A stretch of DNA of 64,000 bases, taken from NCBI RefSeq assembly GCF_030817315.1, contig NZ_JAUSZF010000001.1, positions 1,162,501 through 1,226,500 of the forward strand. The letters are read 5' to 3'. The notes beneath the pieces were generated by a model, which had not been told where the DNA came from, made no database searches, and was given only the letters and a program-made list of their open reading frames with translations. Position numbers and translations under genes: made by a program. The DNA is from Sphingomonas faeni (lineage in GTDB: Bacteria; Pseudomonadota; Alphaproteobacteria; Sphingomonadales; Sphingomonadaceae). Shown in pieces: positions 56,105 to 64,000 of the stretch. Numbering within the stretch: the stretch's first letter is position 1; each line of letters begins with the position of its first letter.

Positions 56105-59100
56105 GCCGCGTCCTCCGAATCGAGCCGGCGACGTTGCTGGCGCATTAGCAGCAGGTACAGCGGTCCGGCGAGCAGCAGCGCGATCAGCAGCCCGCTCAGC
56201 GCCATCAGCAACGGCCGCTCGCTGAACCACCAGGCGATCCGCATCCACACCGGCAGCGAGCCCGACCAATACGTCTGCCCGACCGCGAAGCTCCGCATGC
56301 CTTCGCCGTTGGTCACCGACAGATCACCCTGGACCTGCGCATTGATCCGCTGTTCGGCGAGCCCCTGGACAAGCTCGGGCAGGTCCGCGGTATTGGTGCT
56401 CATCACCGCCACCACCGTGCGTGCCGCATCATAGGGCGACCGGAAGCTGACAAAACCGTCGAAGCGCTCCGCGGTGGTCAGGAACGCGTTGGTCTCGCCG
56501 ACGTCGCTCGCGCCGTATGGCGAGATCAGGCCGAAGACGCGCTCGATCGGATTGCGTTCGATCACGCGCAGGCTGCCGTTCTCAATCCGTACCGGCGCAC
56601 CGGCGAACAACGCGCTCGCGCCGGCGGTCCGTGGGATACCGATGACGAGCACGTCACGACCTTCCAGCCGGTCGCTATCAGCCGCCTGGGTGACGGTCAC
56701 GCCGGTGGTCGCGGCACCGGTCGAGTCGCCGAAGCGGCCCATCATGGCCAGGAACGCCTCGACGATACCTAGGTCTGGAGAGGCCGGCACGACGACGACG
56801 GTCTCGGCGAGGTCGGGGCTGATCGTGAACGGATAACCTGCGTTCGCGAACGTCGCCAAGCTTGGCATGCGCTGCGCGTGATAGGCATGCGTGAGGTCGA
56901 TCGCGCTGTCCGGGTCGATCGCGACGCGGACGTTCTCGGGCAGCGTGGCCTCGCACTTCTTTTTGTTGGCGAGGATCAGGTTGTAATCGAAGATGAGCTC
57001 GTTCTGCCCGAACAGATTGTAGTTCGGCAGTTCGACCTTGGCGTGCGCCTGGCTCGACGTCGCGCCGTCCTGGCCACCGATCAGCGCGTTCCACCACGCC
57101 GCGCCCGCGAGCGGCAACGTCCGCAGATACTGGTTGTTGATCGAGATATCGAGCCGCGACGCGCGCCGATCGAGCCATGACGCCGACGGATAGCGATAGC
57201 GCAAGTCGAGCGACGCGCCGCCGCGTGGCCAGAAGAACAGGTCCGGCGCGGTCCGGAATGCCGCGGTGAGCGGGCCCGGCGGCAGGCCGACGCCCTGCAA
57301 CGCGCGGGGGTCCATGATTTCGCCGAGCTTAACCGCACGATCCGACCGGAGCCAGCGGGGCGCGGCATAGCGCGCATAGGTCGGGATACGGACGCCGTCG
57401 AACGACGCCCCTGCCCCACCGATGGTGCCGCGTCCGGTCGCAAGGGCAGCGGCGGCGAGCTTCAGCTCGCGCTCGTCGCGGCCCATGACCAGCAGCAGCT
57501 GGCCGTAGCCGTCGAACGGGTTGCGGATGACCTGAGCCGATGCCCCGGTGATATTGGGGACGTAGCTGCCGACGCGCATGCCGGGACGCAGGAACACGAT
57601 CGCATTGCCGCGCGGGATGCGGCCGTAGCTCGGCTTGAACGCAAACCCGCGATAGCTGGCCACCCGTCCAAACCAGGACGCGACACTGGCTGCTGCCTCG
57701 AGTTCGCCGTTGGAGGGTGCAGAGCCAAACACGAACGGCAAGTTTAGCGGCAAATTGTCCGCGCGATCGAAGAACGGCGACGGCAGCCGGGCTAGGTCGG
57801 GCCCGAGCGGCAGGCGCTGGATCGTCAGGTCGAGCGCCGAGCGCGTATTGCTGACGTTCGCCCAGAGCGAGCTGTGGAACGGGTCCTCGCAATCGCGGGT
57901 ATAATGGCCGATCAGGCGCAAATTGAGCTGGTTGTCGCCCGGCAGGAACAGCGCGGGGTTGACCGCCATCGTGAGCTGCTGGCCGCCGGCACCGTCGGGC
58001 GTGAGCCGAACCGTGCGAACGACTTCGCCGTTCAGGATCACGACGAACTGACTGAGATCGGGCAGCAATGCGGGCGACCAGGCGAGGGTGAGCGTCAGAT
58101 TGGCCGTGGTCACGACTTCGTTGCTGCGAAGGCCGAACGGGATCGCGATCTCGCCGCGCGTCCCCGCGAGCCGGATCGCACTACGGATCCGCAGGTCGCG
58201 CAGCGTGAGACGCTCCTGGCGGATACCGCCCGGTGCTTCGGGTGCGGACACCGGTACGGTGGGCGCCTGCGCGGCGACCGGCTGCGGCAGGCCGACGCTC
58301 ATCACCAGCGCGGCGGCGGCCAGCGCGGCGGTCGCGGCCTTCAGCCGGGTCCGCTCGCGGCGGCGTTCCGCGCGATTTAAGCTGAGCAAGCGCTTCAGCG
58401 TGACGAGATCGACGACCAGAATGTCGCGGAGCGATCGCAGCGTCGAGATCGGAGCCCGCGGTGCCTCGGGTTCCCAGGCATCGTTGCGGCCCATGACGGC
58501 GCGGACGAGTTGACGTAATTGAAGCATGTCGAGTTCCAGAAACCGCATGGTGGCCATGTTCTTGTCGACGCGTAGCGTCTGGACGGGGAGCGTGAGGATT
58601 TCATCACCCATCGGCAGCGCGACGTGCGTGACTTCGCGGCCCGCGAGCGTCACGCCGGTAGGCGCGGTGATCGCGAGCCCGCCCATCGACAAATCGATCG
58701 TCTCCGCATCGACGACGTGGCCGTCGGCGAAATAGAGCGTCGCCGGCAACTGGACGGGAATGCGGATATATTCGCGGACCTGACGCGTCTCGCGCGCGAC
58801 CGATACGGCGGCGAGCAGGATGACGAGGCTGAACACCGCCCACACCGTGTTCAGCACCAGCGTATCGCCCTGGATGTTGAACAGGTGCGCGAAGAAGAAG
58901 TATTTGACGCACCCGAACGCGATGCCGAACAATACCAGCCCGATGCAGATCAGGTGCGGTCGCGCGGTCGCGGTATCGAAATGCGTCTTGTCGAGCAGCG
59001 ATCCCTTATCAGTGACGTTGAACTTGCCACCGTGCGGTCGGAACAGCGTGACGACGGTCGGTTTGACCAAATGGAACGCCAGGATCGTCTCGTAGACTTC

Positions 59101-60453
59101 GCCCCAGAACGGCCGGCGATCGCCTCCCTGCAATCGACCGCCCGAAACCTGCGCGCAATACAGATGTGCAGCAGCATAGGCGAAAATCATGCCGGCTGAG
59201 GCGTGAATGATGTTCTCGCCGAGGATGAGGTACGCGAGCGGACTGGTCAGAAAGGCGATGCGCGGCAGTGGAAACTGGAAATGCAGCATCGCGTTGAGGT
59301 AGCAAAACCGTTGTTGCAGGCTGAGCCCGCGACCGAACAGCGGATTGTCGATGCGCAGGATCTGCGTCATTCCGCGCGCCCAGCGGATGCGCTGTCCGAT
59401 GTGCAGTACGAGCCGCTCGGTCGCGAGTCCGGCCGAGAGACGGATGCCGAGATACGCGGTCGACCAGCCCATGCGTTGCAGGCGAAGCGCGGTATGCGCG
59501 TCCTCCGTGACGGTCTCGAACGCGAACCCGTTGGTGTCGGCGAGTGCTTCGCGGCGGATGATCGCGCACGATCCGCAGAAGAAGGCGGCGTCCCACAGGT
59601 CGTTGCCGCGTTGGACCGCGCCGTAGAACAGATCACCCTCGCCGGGCAGGTCGCGGACCGAGCCCAGATTGCGCTGGACCGGATCGGGCGAATAGAAGTG
59701 ATGCGGTGTCTGGACGAGCGCGAGTTTCTTGTCGCGCTGGAACCAGCCGACGGTCATCTGCAGGAACGCGCGCGTCGGAACGTGATCGCAGTCAAAGATC
59801 GCGATCAGCGAGCCTTCGGTGTTCGACATCGCCGCGTTGAGGTTGCCCGCCTTGGCGTGGTTGTTGTCGGCGCGCGTGATGTAGCCGCATCCGACCGAGC
59901 GCGCGAACGCGCGGAATTCCGGGCGGCGGCCGTCGTCGAGCAGGTAGACGTGATAGCGATCGCGCGGATAATCCATGTCGAGCGAAGCCAGCACCGTCGT
60001 CCGGACGATCTCCAGGCTTTCGTTATAGGTCGGGATATAGACGTCGACGGTCGGCCATTCGTGCGGCTCGCCCTCCGGCTCGACCGACTGGCGATCGAGC
60101 GGCCACGCGGTCTGGAGCACGCCGAGCGCGAGGATGACCCACGCATAAAGTTCGGCGAGGTACAGCCCCATGCCAAGCAACGTGCCGAGCGGGCTTTCGA
60201 ATTCGAGCGTCGCGGTGGTCCGCCAGAACAGATAGCGCGTCGACACGACCAACGACAGCAAGGCGAGCACGAGCGTCCCGCGACGCGACTTCGACCGTCC
60301 GATCACGATCGCGCCCAGAATCGATACGCCAGCGAAGATCCACTGCGACTTCAGGTCAAGCGGTACCGTCACGACGACCAGCGTCAGCAGCGCGGCGAGG
60401 ACGATGCCGAGCGTATCGGCGCGAAACGCCCTGCGGACCGATTCGCTCGTCAT
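56101..60453 (-). CDS. bcsAB: cellulose synthase, fused catalytic and periplasmic subunits (BcsA-BcsB)
   Basis: A 1450-residue fusion. Residues 1-690 are BcsA: N-terminal membrane helices, GT2 domain with LLDDG (173-175), DCD (221-223), TED (316-318) and QRIRW (354-358), more helices with FNVTDKG, and a PilZ domain with REYIR (560-564) and DLSMGG (587-592), so c-di-GMP activation is expected. Residues about 705-730 form a hydrophobic segment ending in VAAQA, then BcsB: two carbohydrate-binding and flavodoxin-like modules and a C-terminal membrane helix. It makes beta-1,4-glucan from UDP-glucose. ATG 60453 overlaps the bcsQ stop; GGAG precedes it. Confidence 0.96.
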   Translation of the reverse strand: MTSESVRRAFRADTLGIVLAALLTLVVVTVPLDLKSQWIFAGVSILGAIVIGRSKSRRGTLVLALLSLVVSTRYLFWRTTATLEFESPLGTLLGMGLYLAELYAWVILALGVLQTAWPLDRQSVEPEGEPHEWPTVDVYIPTYNESLEIVRTTVLASLDMDYPRDRYHVYLLDDGRRPEFRAFARSVGCGYITRADNNHAKAGNLNAAMSNTEGSLIAIFDCDHVPTRAFLQMTVGWFQRDKKLALVQTPHHFYSPDPVQRNLGSVRDLPGEGDLFYGAVQRGNDLWDAAFFCGSCAIIRREALADTNGFAFETVTEDAHTALRLQRMGWSTAYLGIRLSAGLATERLVLHIGQRIRWARGMTQILRIDNPLFGRGLSLQQRFCYLNAMLHFQFPLPRIAFLTSPLAYLILGENIIHASAGMIFAYAAAHLYCAQVSGGRLQGGDRRPFWGEVYETILAFHLVKPTVVTLFRPHGGKFNVTDKGSLLDKTHFDTATARPHLICIGLVLFGIAFGCVKYFFFAHLFNIQGDTLVLNTVWAVFSLVILLAAVSVARETRQVREYIRIPVQLPATLYFADGHVVDAETIDLSMGGLAITAPTGVTLAGREVTHVALPMGDEILTLPVQTLRVDKNMATMRFLELDMLQLRQLVRAVMGRNDAWEPEAPRAPISTLRSLRDILVVDLVTLKRLLSLNRAERRRERTRLKAATAALAAAALVMSVGLPQPVAAQAPTVPVSAPEAPGGIRQERLTLRDLRIRSAIRLAGTRGEIAIPFGLRSNEVVTTANLTLTLAWSPALLPDLSQFVVILNGEVVRTVRLTPDGAGGQQLTMAVNPALFLPGDNQLNLRLIGHYTRDCEDPFHSSLWANVSNTRSALDLTIQRLPLGPDLARLPSPFFDRADNLPLNLPFVFGSAPSNGELEAAASVASWFGRVASYRGFAFKPSYGRIPRGNAIVFLRPGMRVGSYVPNITGASAQVIRNPFDGYGQLLLVMGRDERELKLAAAALATGRGTIGGAGASFDGVRIPTYARYAAPRWLRSDRAVKLGEIMDPRALQGVGLPPGPLTAAFRTAPDLFFWPRGGASLDLRYRYPSASWLDRRASRLDISINNQYLRTLPLAGAAWWNALIGGQDGATSSQAHAKVELPNYNLFGQNELIFDYNLILANKKKCEATLPENVRVAIDPDSAIDLTHAYHAQRMPSLATFANAGYPFTISPDLAETVVVVPASPDLGIVEAFLAMMGRFGDSTGAATTGVTVTQAADSDRLEGRDVLVIGIPRTAGASALFAGAPVRIENGSLRVIERNPIERVFGLISPYGASDVGETNAFLTTAERFDGFVSFRSPYDAARTVVAVMSTNTADLPELVQGLAEQRINAQVQGDLSVTNGEGMRSFAVGQTYWSGSLPVWMRIAWWFSERPLLMALSGLLIALLLAGPLYLLLMRQQRRRLDSEDAA

Positions 60454-61166
60454 TCCGCTGGCTCCGAGACGGCGACGAGGCCGCAACGTGCCTCGATCGC
60501 TATGGTCATCGCGGCGAGATCGGGAAGTACCACGCTTTGCTTGGCGTAGCGCGCGATCGGCTGGAACGACGCCAGCGCTTCGTTCACCGCCTCGTCGCGG
60601 CGAACCGTAGCGATCAGCTTGTCGCCGAACAAAGCGCGCAGGAATATCTGCGAATGGCGCGATAATTTACGCGTGTCGTCGACCTGGTTTAGCACGAACA
60701 CGGTCTGTTCGAGATCGATCGTCGGCGTCCCCGGCTGGACCTTCGTCAAGGCGGCGAGCGACATCGGCTGCGGGACGAGCGTGCACAGGTGCAGCGCGGC
60801 GTGCGGCAACAGGCTGGTCTTCAACGCGAGATCCGCGGACGCGACATCGGCAAGAACGATCCGCTCGCTATCGAACGGCGACGCGCCAGAACGCGCGATC
60901 AGACGACCGAATGCGCCACTCTGGACGGCGGCATAGCCCGACAGCAATTCGACGCCATCGACGACGATGCCTTCGGTCGTGGCATCGGCCATCGCAGGAA
61001 TTTCGTGCGCAGGCAGCATGCCGAAGAACAGCTTCAACGCGTCGGCATGCGTGAAATCGATCGCGGAGACGTCGTGTCCCCGCGCGGCCAAGCCGAGCGC
61101 GAGACGCGCGGTCAGGAACGTAGTTCCGACGCCGCCGACGGGTGAATGACACAGGATCAACGGCAT
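60450..61166 (-). CDS. bcsQ: cellulose biosynthesis ParA/MinD-like ATPase
   Basis: A 238-residue P-loop protein of the MinD/ParA class: deviant Walker A SPVGGVGTTFLTARLALGLA, a HDVSAIDF strand and VFVLNQVDD in the position of the base-binding NxxD. BcsQ helps place or assemble the synthase at the cell pole in E. coli. ATG 61166 was chosen (GGAG 8 bases before); a TTG codon directly upstream is in frame but needless. The start overlaps the upstream stop (TGATG), the end overlaps bcsAB. Confidence 0.9.
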   Translation of the reverse strand: MPLILCHSPVGGVGTTFLTARLALGLAARGHDVSAIDFTHADALKLFFGMLPAHEIPAMADATTEGIVVDGVELLSGYAAVQSGAFGRLIARSGASPFDSERIVLADVASADLALKTSLLPHAALHLCTLVPQPMSLAALTKVQPGTPTIDLEQTVFVLNQVDDTRKLSRHSQIFLRALFGDKLIATVRRDEAVNEALASFQPIARYAKQSVVLPDLAAMTIAIEARCGLVAVSEPAE

Positions 61167-61459
61167 CAACGGCGCTCCGCATTGTCGTCGGAGAGGCCGG
61201 ACAGGAACGCGCGCAGGCTGCCGCCCTGTCGCTGGCCGGGTTCGCTGCGGGCTGACATGTCATCGTAATCGCTCAGGAAACTCCTGGCAGGTGCCCTTTC
61301 CTCCGTCGTACGTTCGGCTCGACCGACGACACGCTCGTCCTCCAGCAACGCGGCGAACAACGGCCACGGCTCGACGTCGGCAATGGGATCGGCGAACTGG
61401 CGATACTGGAAATCGCGCTGTCCCAGTCTCGATAATAGTGCCTTGGCATCGGGTCGCAT
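61166..61459 (-). CDS. bcsR: small BcsR/BcsP-like cellulose biosynthesis protein
   Basis: A 97-residue cytosolic protein. LLSRLGQRDFQYRQFADP and EPWPLFAALLED resemble the short BcsR motif that binds BcsQ in E. coli. The rest is a disordered tail with two similar short units (SFLSDYDD and SLRAFLSGLSDD) that recall BcsP-type tails. ATG 61459 is preceded by AAGGAGTTCCCG, an excellent ribosome site; ATG 61483 in the same frame has none. First gene of the operon. The link to BcsR rests on the short motif and position. Confidence 0.7.
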   Translation of the reverse strand: MRPDAKALLSRLGQRDFQYRQFADPIADVEPWPLFAALLEDERVVGRAERTTEERAPARSFLSDYDDMSARSEPGQRQGGSLRAFLSGLSDDNAERR

Positions 61460-62093
61460 CGGGAACTCCTTGTGTTCCGACACTCGCTCAAAATCCGCAT
61501 CAATTGGTTAATAACGGTCATCACTTACATACAATAATTGAGATATCGGATCGCACCATGGCCAAGAATGCATTGCGTTTTCGGCACTTAAGGAAAGCAC
61601 CGCTCGACGTAGTGAAAAAATACGCCTGGAAAATTATCGTTCGTATCCCGAATTCGAGATCCCCGCCGCGCCCGGCGTCGCGATTTGCTGTTCCTCCTCC
61701 CGATATGACCGTCGAATCATCGGAACCGACGATCGATACGATTTTGTTAGAATCGAAGTGCAACGGTTATCACTCGCCGTGCCACGTCATGTACCGGCAT
61801 AAGTTCGAGAATTTACCACGACATATCCCGTCTCTTAACTTTTAATTAATCTGTATTGTATACATAGATCAAGTTAGGCAGCATAGGTCAAATGGACAAA
61901 TATCGCGGCGACTGTTCTTGAAGCCCTGATACTAGTTCACAGTCAGATGTGATGGGATCGGCAATAGTCGGGCCATTGGTCTTCTAAGCAACGCTCTCAC
62001 TTCGGGCGCTCTCCATACATCGACGCTACATGGCTCCCGCTGCTGCGGATGGGAGAACCGTGCCTTCCGTCCGCGGTGACTTTCGAGGTGTTC
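61460..62093. other. AT-richer 630-base gap between bcs operon and two-partner secretion genes
   Basis: This gap is clearly poorer in G+C than the rest, especially 61490-61660 and 61830-61900 (TGTATTGTATACATAGATC). It must hold the promoter of the bcs operon and that of the TpsB gene. No clear sigma-70 pair, riboswitch or RNA gene is recognised. One open frame of 95 codons (61558-61845, plus strand, MAKNALRFRHLRKAPLDVV) has a weak ribosome site and no recognisable product; I give it a low chance of being a gene. Confidence 0.5.
61558..61845 (+). CDS. doubtful small ORF in the gap
   Basis: A 95-codon frame with ATG 61558. The product is basic, with several prolines, HSPCHVMYRHKFENLPRHI near its end and no signal or membrane part. 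Codon use is unlike neighbouring genes (many A/T-ending codons), which would fit either horizontally acquired DNA or plain noncoding sequence. No clear ribosome site. Confidence 0.2.
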   Translation: MAKNALRFRHLRKAPLDVVKKYAWKIIVRIPNSRSPPRPASRFAVPPPDMTVESSEPTIDTILLESKCNGYHSPCHVMYRHKFENLPRHIPSLNF

Positions 62094-63776
62094 ATGTACA
62101 AGTCGACCCTTCGGGCGGCCGCGTTTGCGGCTGTGAGCCCGGCTGCCTTGCTGATTTCTGCCCAATCGGCACAGGCGCAGGTTCCCGTAGGGGCCGGTGG
62201 ACAACTCCAGCAGATCCCGCCTGTACCCCTGAATGAGACGGCAGCGCCCGACTTCGGATTCGAGCGCAAAACGCCGGTCGCCGTTCCCGCCACGGGTGGT
62301 CCGAAGACGCTCGTCCGGTCGCTGCGCGTGACCGGCGCCACGCTGTTTCCCGAGGCTGATTTGATCGCCGCGTCCGAGTTCGTTCCCAATAGCGAGCTCG
62401 ACCTGTCCGGGATGAAGACGCTGGCCGCGCGGATCACCGACTATTACACGAGCCGCGGCTATTTCGTCGCGAACGCCTACCTCCCCGAGCAGGACGTGCA
62501 GAGCGGCGCGGTCACGATCGCGGTGATCGAAGGGCGCTTCGGCGCGGTTGGCGTGAAGAATGAGTCGCGGCTGTCCGACGGTGTCGCGAACGGCATCCTC
62601 GATGGGTTGGACGTCGGCGATCCGGTCGCGGTCGCGCCGCTCGAACGTCGCCTGCTGATGCTGTCGGACCTGCCCGGCGTGCGGGTACGGTCGACACTCA
62701 GCCCCGGCACCGCGGTCGGCACGTCGGACCTGCTGGTCGACATCACCCCCGGCCAGAGCATCACCGGCAGCGTCGAGGCCGACAATGCCGGCAACCGCTA
62801 CACCGGCGCCTACCGCGTCGGCGGTTCGGTCAACTGGAACAACCCGACCGGCTCGGGCGACGTGCTGAGCCTGCGCGCGCTGACGTCTTTCTCTGGGCTC
62901 GCTTATGGTCGCGCGTCGTACCAGGCACCGATCGGCCAGGTCACGCTGGGCGTCGCCTTCGCGCATCTCGAATACTCGCTCGGCAAGGAATTCGACAGCC
63001 TCGACGGCAGCGGCAATGCCGACGTGGCCAGCGTCTATGCGAGCTATCCGCTTATCCGTTCGCGCGACAACAATCTGTACGTGACCGTCGGCAGCGACGT
63101 GAAATGGTTCGAGGACAAGATCGGCATCGTCGAGACCACCAGCTATCGTCGCGCGCAGGTGATCACCGCAGGACTCAGCGGCGACCAGCACGACACGCTT
63201 CTGGGCGGCGGCTGGAGTGCGTATTCGCTCAGCTATTCGGTCGGCAATCTAGACATCCGCGGCGCGTACGAGCGTTCGATCGACGCGCTGACCGCACGCA
63301 CCGACGGCAGCTACGGGAAGCTGCAGTTCAGCTTCGCGCGGTTGCAGACGATCGCCGGGCCACTGTCGCTGTTCGCCTCCGCCCGCGGGCAGATCGCGTT
63401 CAGCAACCTCGACATCTCCGAGCGGATGGAGCTGGGCGGCGCCTATGCCGTGCGCGCCTATCCCGAGGGCGAGGCGTATGGCGACCAGGGTTATGTCGCC
63501 ACCGCCGAGGCGCGGCTGGCGCTGCCGCAGGTCGTGCCGGGTGCGCTCCAGCTGTTCGGGTTCGTCGACGTCGGCGAGGTCGATTACGTCAAGCACCCGT
63601 ATTTCACGGGCTCCAACCACGCGAAGCGCAGCGCGTACGGCGCAGGCCTGAGCTGGGCGGGACCGTACGGGATCGCCGCCCGGGCAACCTATGCGCGCAA
63701 ACTCGGCGACGAGGACGCGACGTCCGCCCCCGACAAGTCGGGCCGCGCCTGGTTCCAGGTTTCGAAAACCTTCTGA
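62094..63776 (+). CDS. two-partner secretion outer-membrane transporter (TpsB; ShlB/FhaC/HecB family)
   Basis: A 560-residue Omp85-superfamily transporter: Sec signal (LLISAQSAQAQ), POTRA domains at about residues 70-225 (RVTGATLFPEADLIAA, YYTSRGYFVANAYLPEQ, IAVIEGRFGAV) and a 16-strand barrel with the family motif RAYPEGEAYGDQGY around residue 455 (the VRGY/F-type loop) and a C-terminal WFQVSKTF. CGAGGTGTTC precedes ATG 62094; upstream codons in frame lack signal character. It exports the TpsA protein encoded next to it. Confidence 0.92.
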   Translation: MYKSTLRAAAFAAVSPAALLISAQSAQAQVPVGAGGQLQQIPPVPLNETAAPDFGFERKTPVAVPATGGPKTLVRSLRVTGATLFPEADLIAASEFVPNSELDLSGMKTLAARITDYYTSRGYFVANAYLPEQDVQSGAVTIAVIEGRFGAVGVKNESRLSDGVANGILDGLDVGDPVAVAPLERRLLMLSDLPGVRVRSTLSPGTAVGTSDLLVDITPGQSITGSVEADNAGNRYTGAYRVGGSVNWNNPTGSGDVLSLRALTSFSGLAYGRASYQAPIGQVTLGVAFAHLEYSLGKEFDSLDGSGNADVASVYASYPLIRSRDNNLYVTVGSDVKWFEDKIGIVETTSYRRAQVITAGLSGDQHDTLLGGGWSAYSLSYSVGNLDIRGAYERSIDALTARTDGSYGKLQFSFARLQTIAGPLSLFASARGQIAFSNLDISERMELGGAYAVRAYPEGEAYGDQGYVATAEARLALPQVVPGALQLFGFVDVGEVDYVKHPYFTGSNHAKRSAYGAGLSWAGPYGIAARATYARKLGDEDATSAPDKSGRAWFQVSKTF

Positions 63777-63843
63777 TCGCGCCGCCTAACGCTGCTGGCA
63801 CCTCCAATTTTGCGGCCATCCGCCGCCACCAAGGATACCGCCC

Positions 63844-64000
63844 ATGACCGCCATTCCCTCTTCGCTCAGAAACACCAGCCGCCCCGCCCCATCGGTCACG
63901 CGCACGCGGCGTGGCGGGCTGTTCGGCACGACCGGGCTCGCGCGGTTCGCGTGGCTGATCGGGTTCAGCCTTGCTGGCACGATGGCGGCGCGTCCGGTCG
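63844..64000 (+). CDS. start of probable TpsA exoprotein, cut by window edge
   Basis: From ATG 63844 the frame stays open to the window end (52 codons). It encodes a long basic N-region (MTAIPSSLRNTSRPAPSV, then RTRRGGLFG) followed by a hydrophobic stretch (FAWLIGFSLAGTMAA), the shape of the extended signal peptide of large two-partner-secreted adhesins and hemagglutinins. Position 67 bases after a TpsB gene supports this. The secretion domain itself is outside the window. Confidence 0.6.
   Translation, partial: MTAIPSSLRNTSRPAPSVTRTRRGGLFGTTGLARFAWLIGFSLAGTMAARPV

Noticed and set aside
61850..62093. c-di-GMP riboswitch upstream of the TpsB gene
   Set aside because: I looked for GEMM-type conserved blocks and did not find them; the leader has only weak hairpins.
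1..64000. tRNA, rRNA, CRISPR array, transposase, integrase or prophage genes
   Set aside because: Looked for anticodon-arm and TTCGA patterns, regularly spaced repeats and mobile-element proteins; none were found.

Overview
The window is a GC-rich (mid-60s % by eye), densely coded stretch of an alphaproteobacterial chromosome, most likely a Sphingomonas or close relative. The signs are many TonB-dependent receptors, a Tat-exported PhoD/PhoX phosphatase locus, an E. coli PaoABC-like Tat-exported molybdenum enzyme, paired GC-rich palindromes in the intergenic gaps, and frequent ATGA/GTGA/TTGA start-stop overlaps. I see no rRNA, tRNA, CRISPR array, transposase or phage gene. The species assignment is inference from gene content only.

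Layout. 1-1857: a partial class I amidotransferase (PuuD/C26), an EpsC-type serine acetyltransferase and a small unknown protein. 2068-8830: a phosphate-scavenging divergon with Tat-exported PhoD on one side and a TonB-dependent receptor plus a PhoX-family protein on the other; PhoX carries a one-base frameshift. 8988-16717: fatty-acid catabolism. FadD and a LiuR-like MerR regulator diverge from a thiolase and a FadN/FadB-type bifunctional enzyme (also frameshifted by one base), followed by a DUF2147 protein and a FadL porin; a three-half-site operator candidate lies between the divergent units. 16779-20409: gamma-carbonic anhydrase, malate synthase G and a divergent LysR regulator. 20364-24544: a MarR regulator diverging from a homogentisate operon (hppD, hmgA, maiA, Rieske ferredoxin) that lacks fumarylacetoacetase locally. 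24599-25564: the tRNA hydroxylase TrhO.

25695-30500: two divergent operons that together contain all six products of the E. coli yjfIJKLMC cluster (DUF2170, PspA-like, glutathionylspermidine-synthase-like, DUF2491, DUF350, DUF1190), with an ankyrin-repeat protein added. This is a membrane-stress or thiol-polyamine module of unknown function and one of the most interesting parts of the window. 30527-39694: glutathione transferase, a dihydrolipoamide-dehydrogenase-like flavoenzyme, a small conserved-looking protein, PaoABC, nitronate monooxygenase and a PoxB-type pyruvate oxidase.

39965-46873: a secreted plant-polysaccharide hydrolase operon (GH5 mannanase-like, CE2 acetyl esterase, GH3, GH9). 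47001-51179: a metal or siderophore uptake set (DUF2946, TonB-dependent receptor, PepSY protein). 51188-61459: a tight six-gene cellulose synthesis operon transcribed leftward: bcsR-like, bcsQ, a fused bcsAB with intact catalytic and PilZ motifs, bcsC, bcsD, bcsZ. Cellulose-making and beta-glucan-degrading genes therefore lie within 22 kb of each other. 62094-64000: a two-partner secretion transporter (TpsB) and the start of its probable exoprotein.

Gaps contain five different paired inverted repeats (REP/BIME-like), two of them perfect over 26 and 32 bases, plus several hairpin terminator candidates and palindromic operator candidates.
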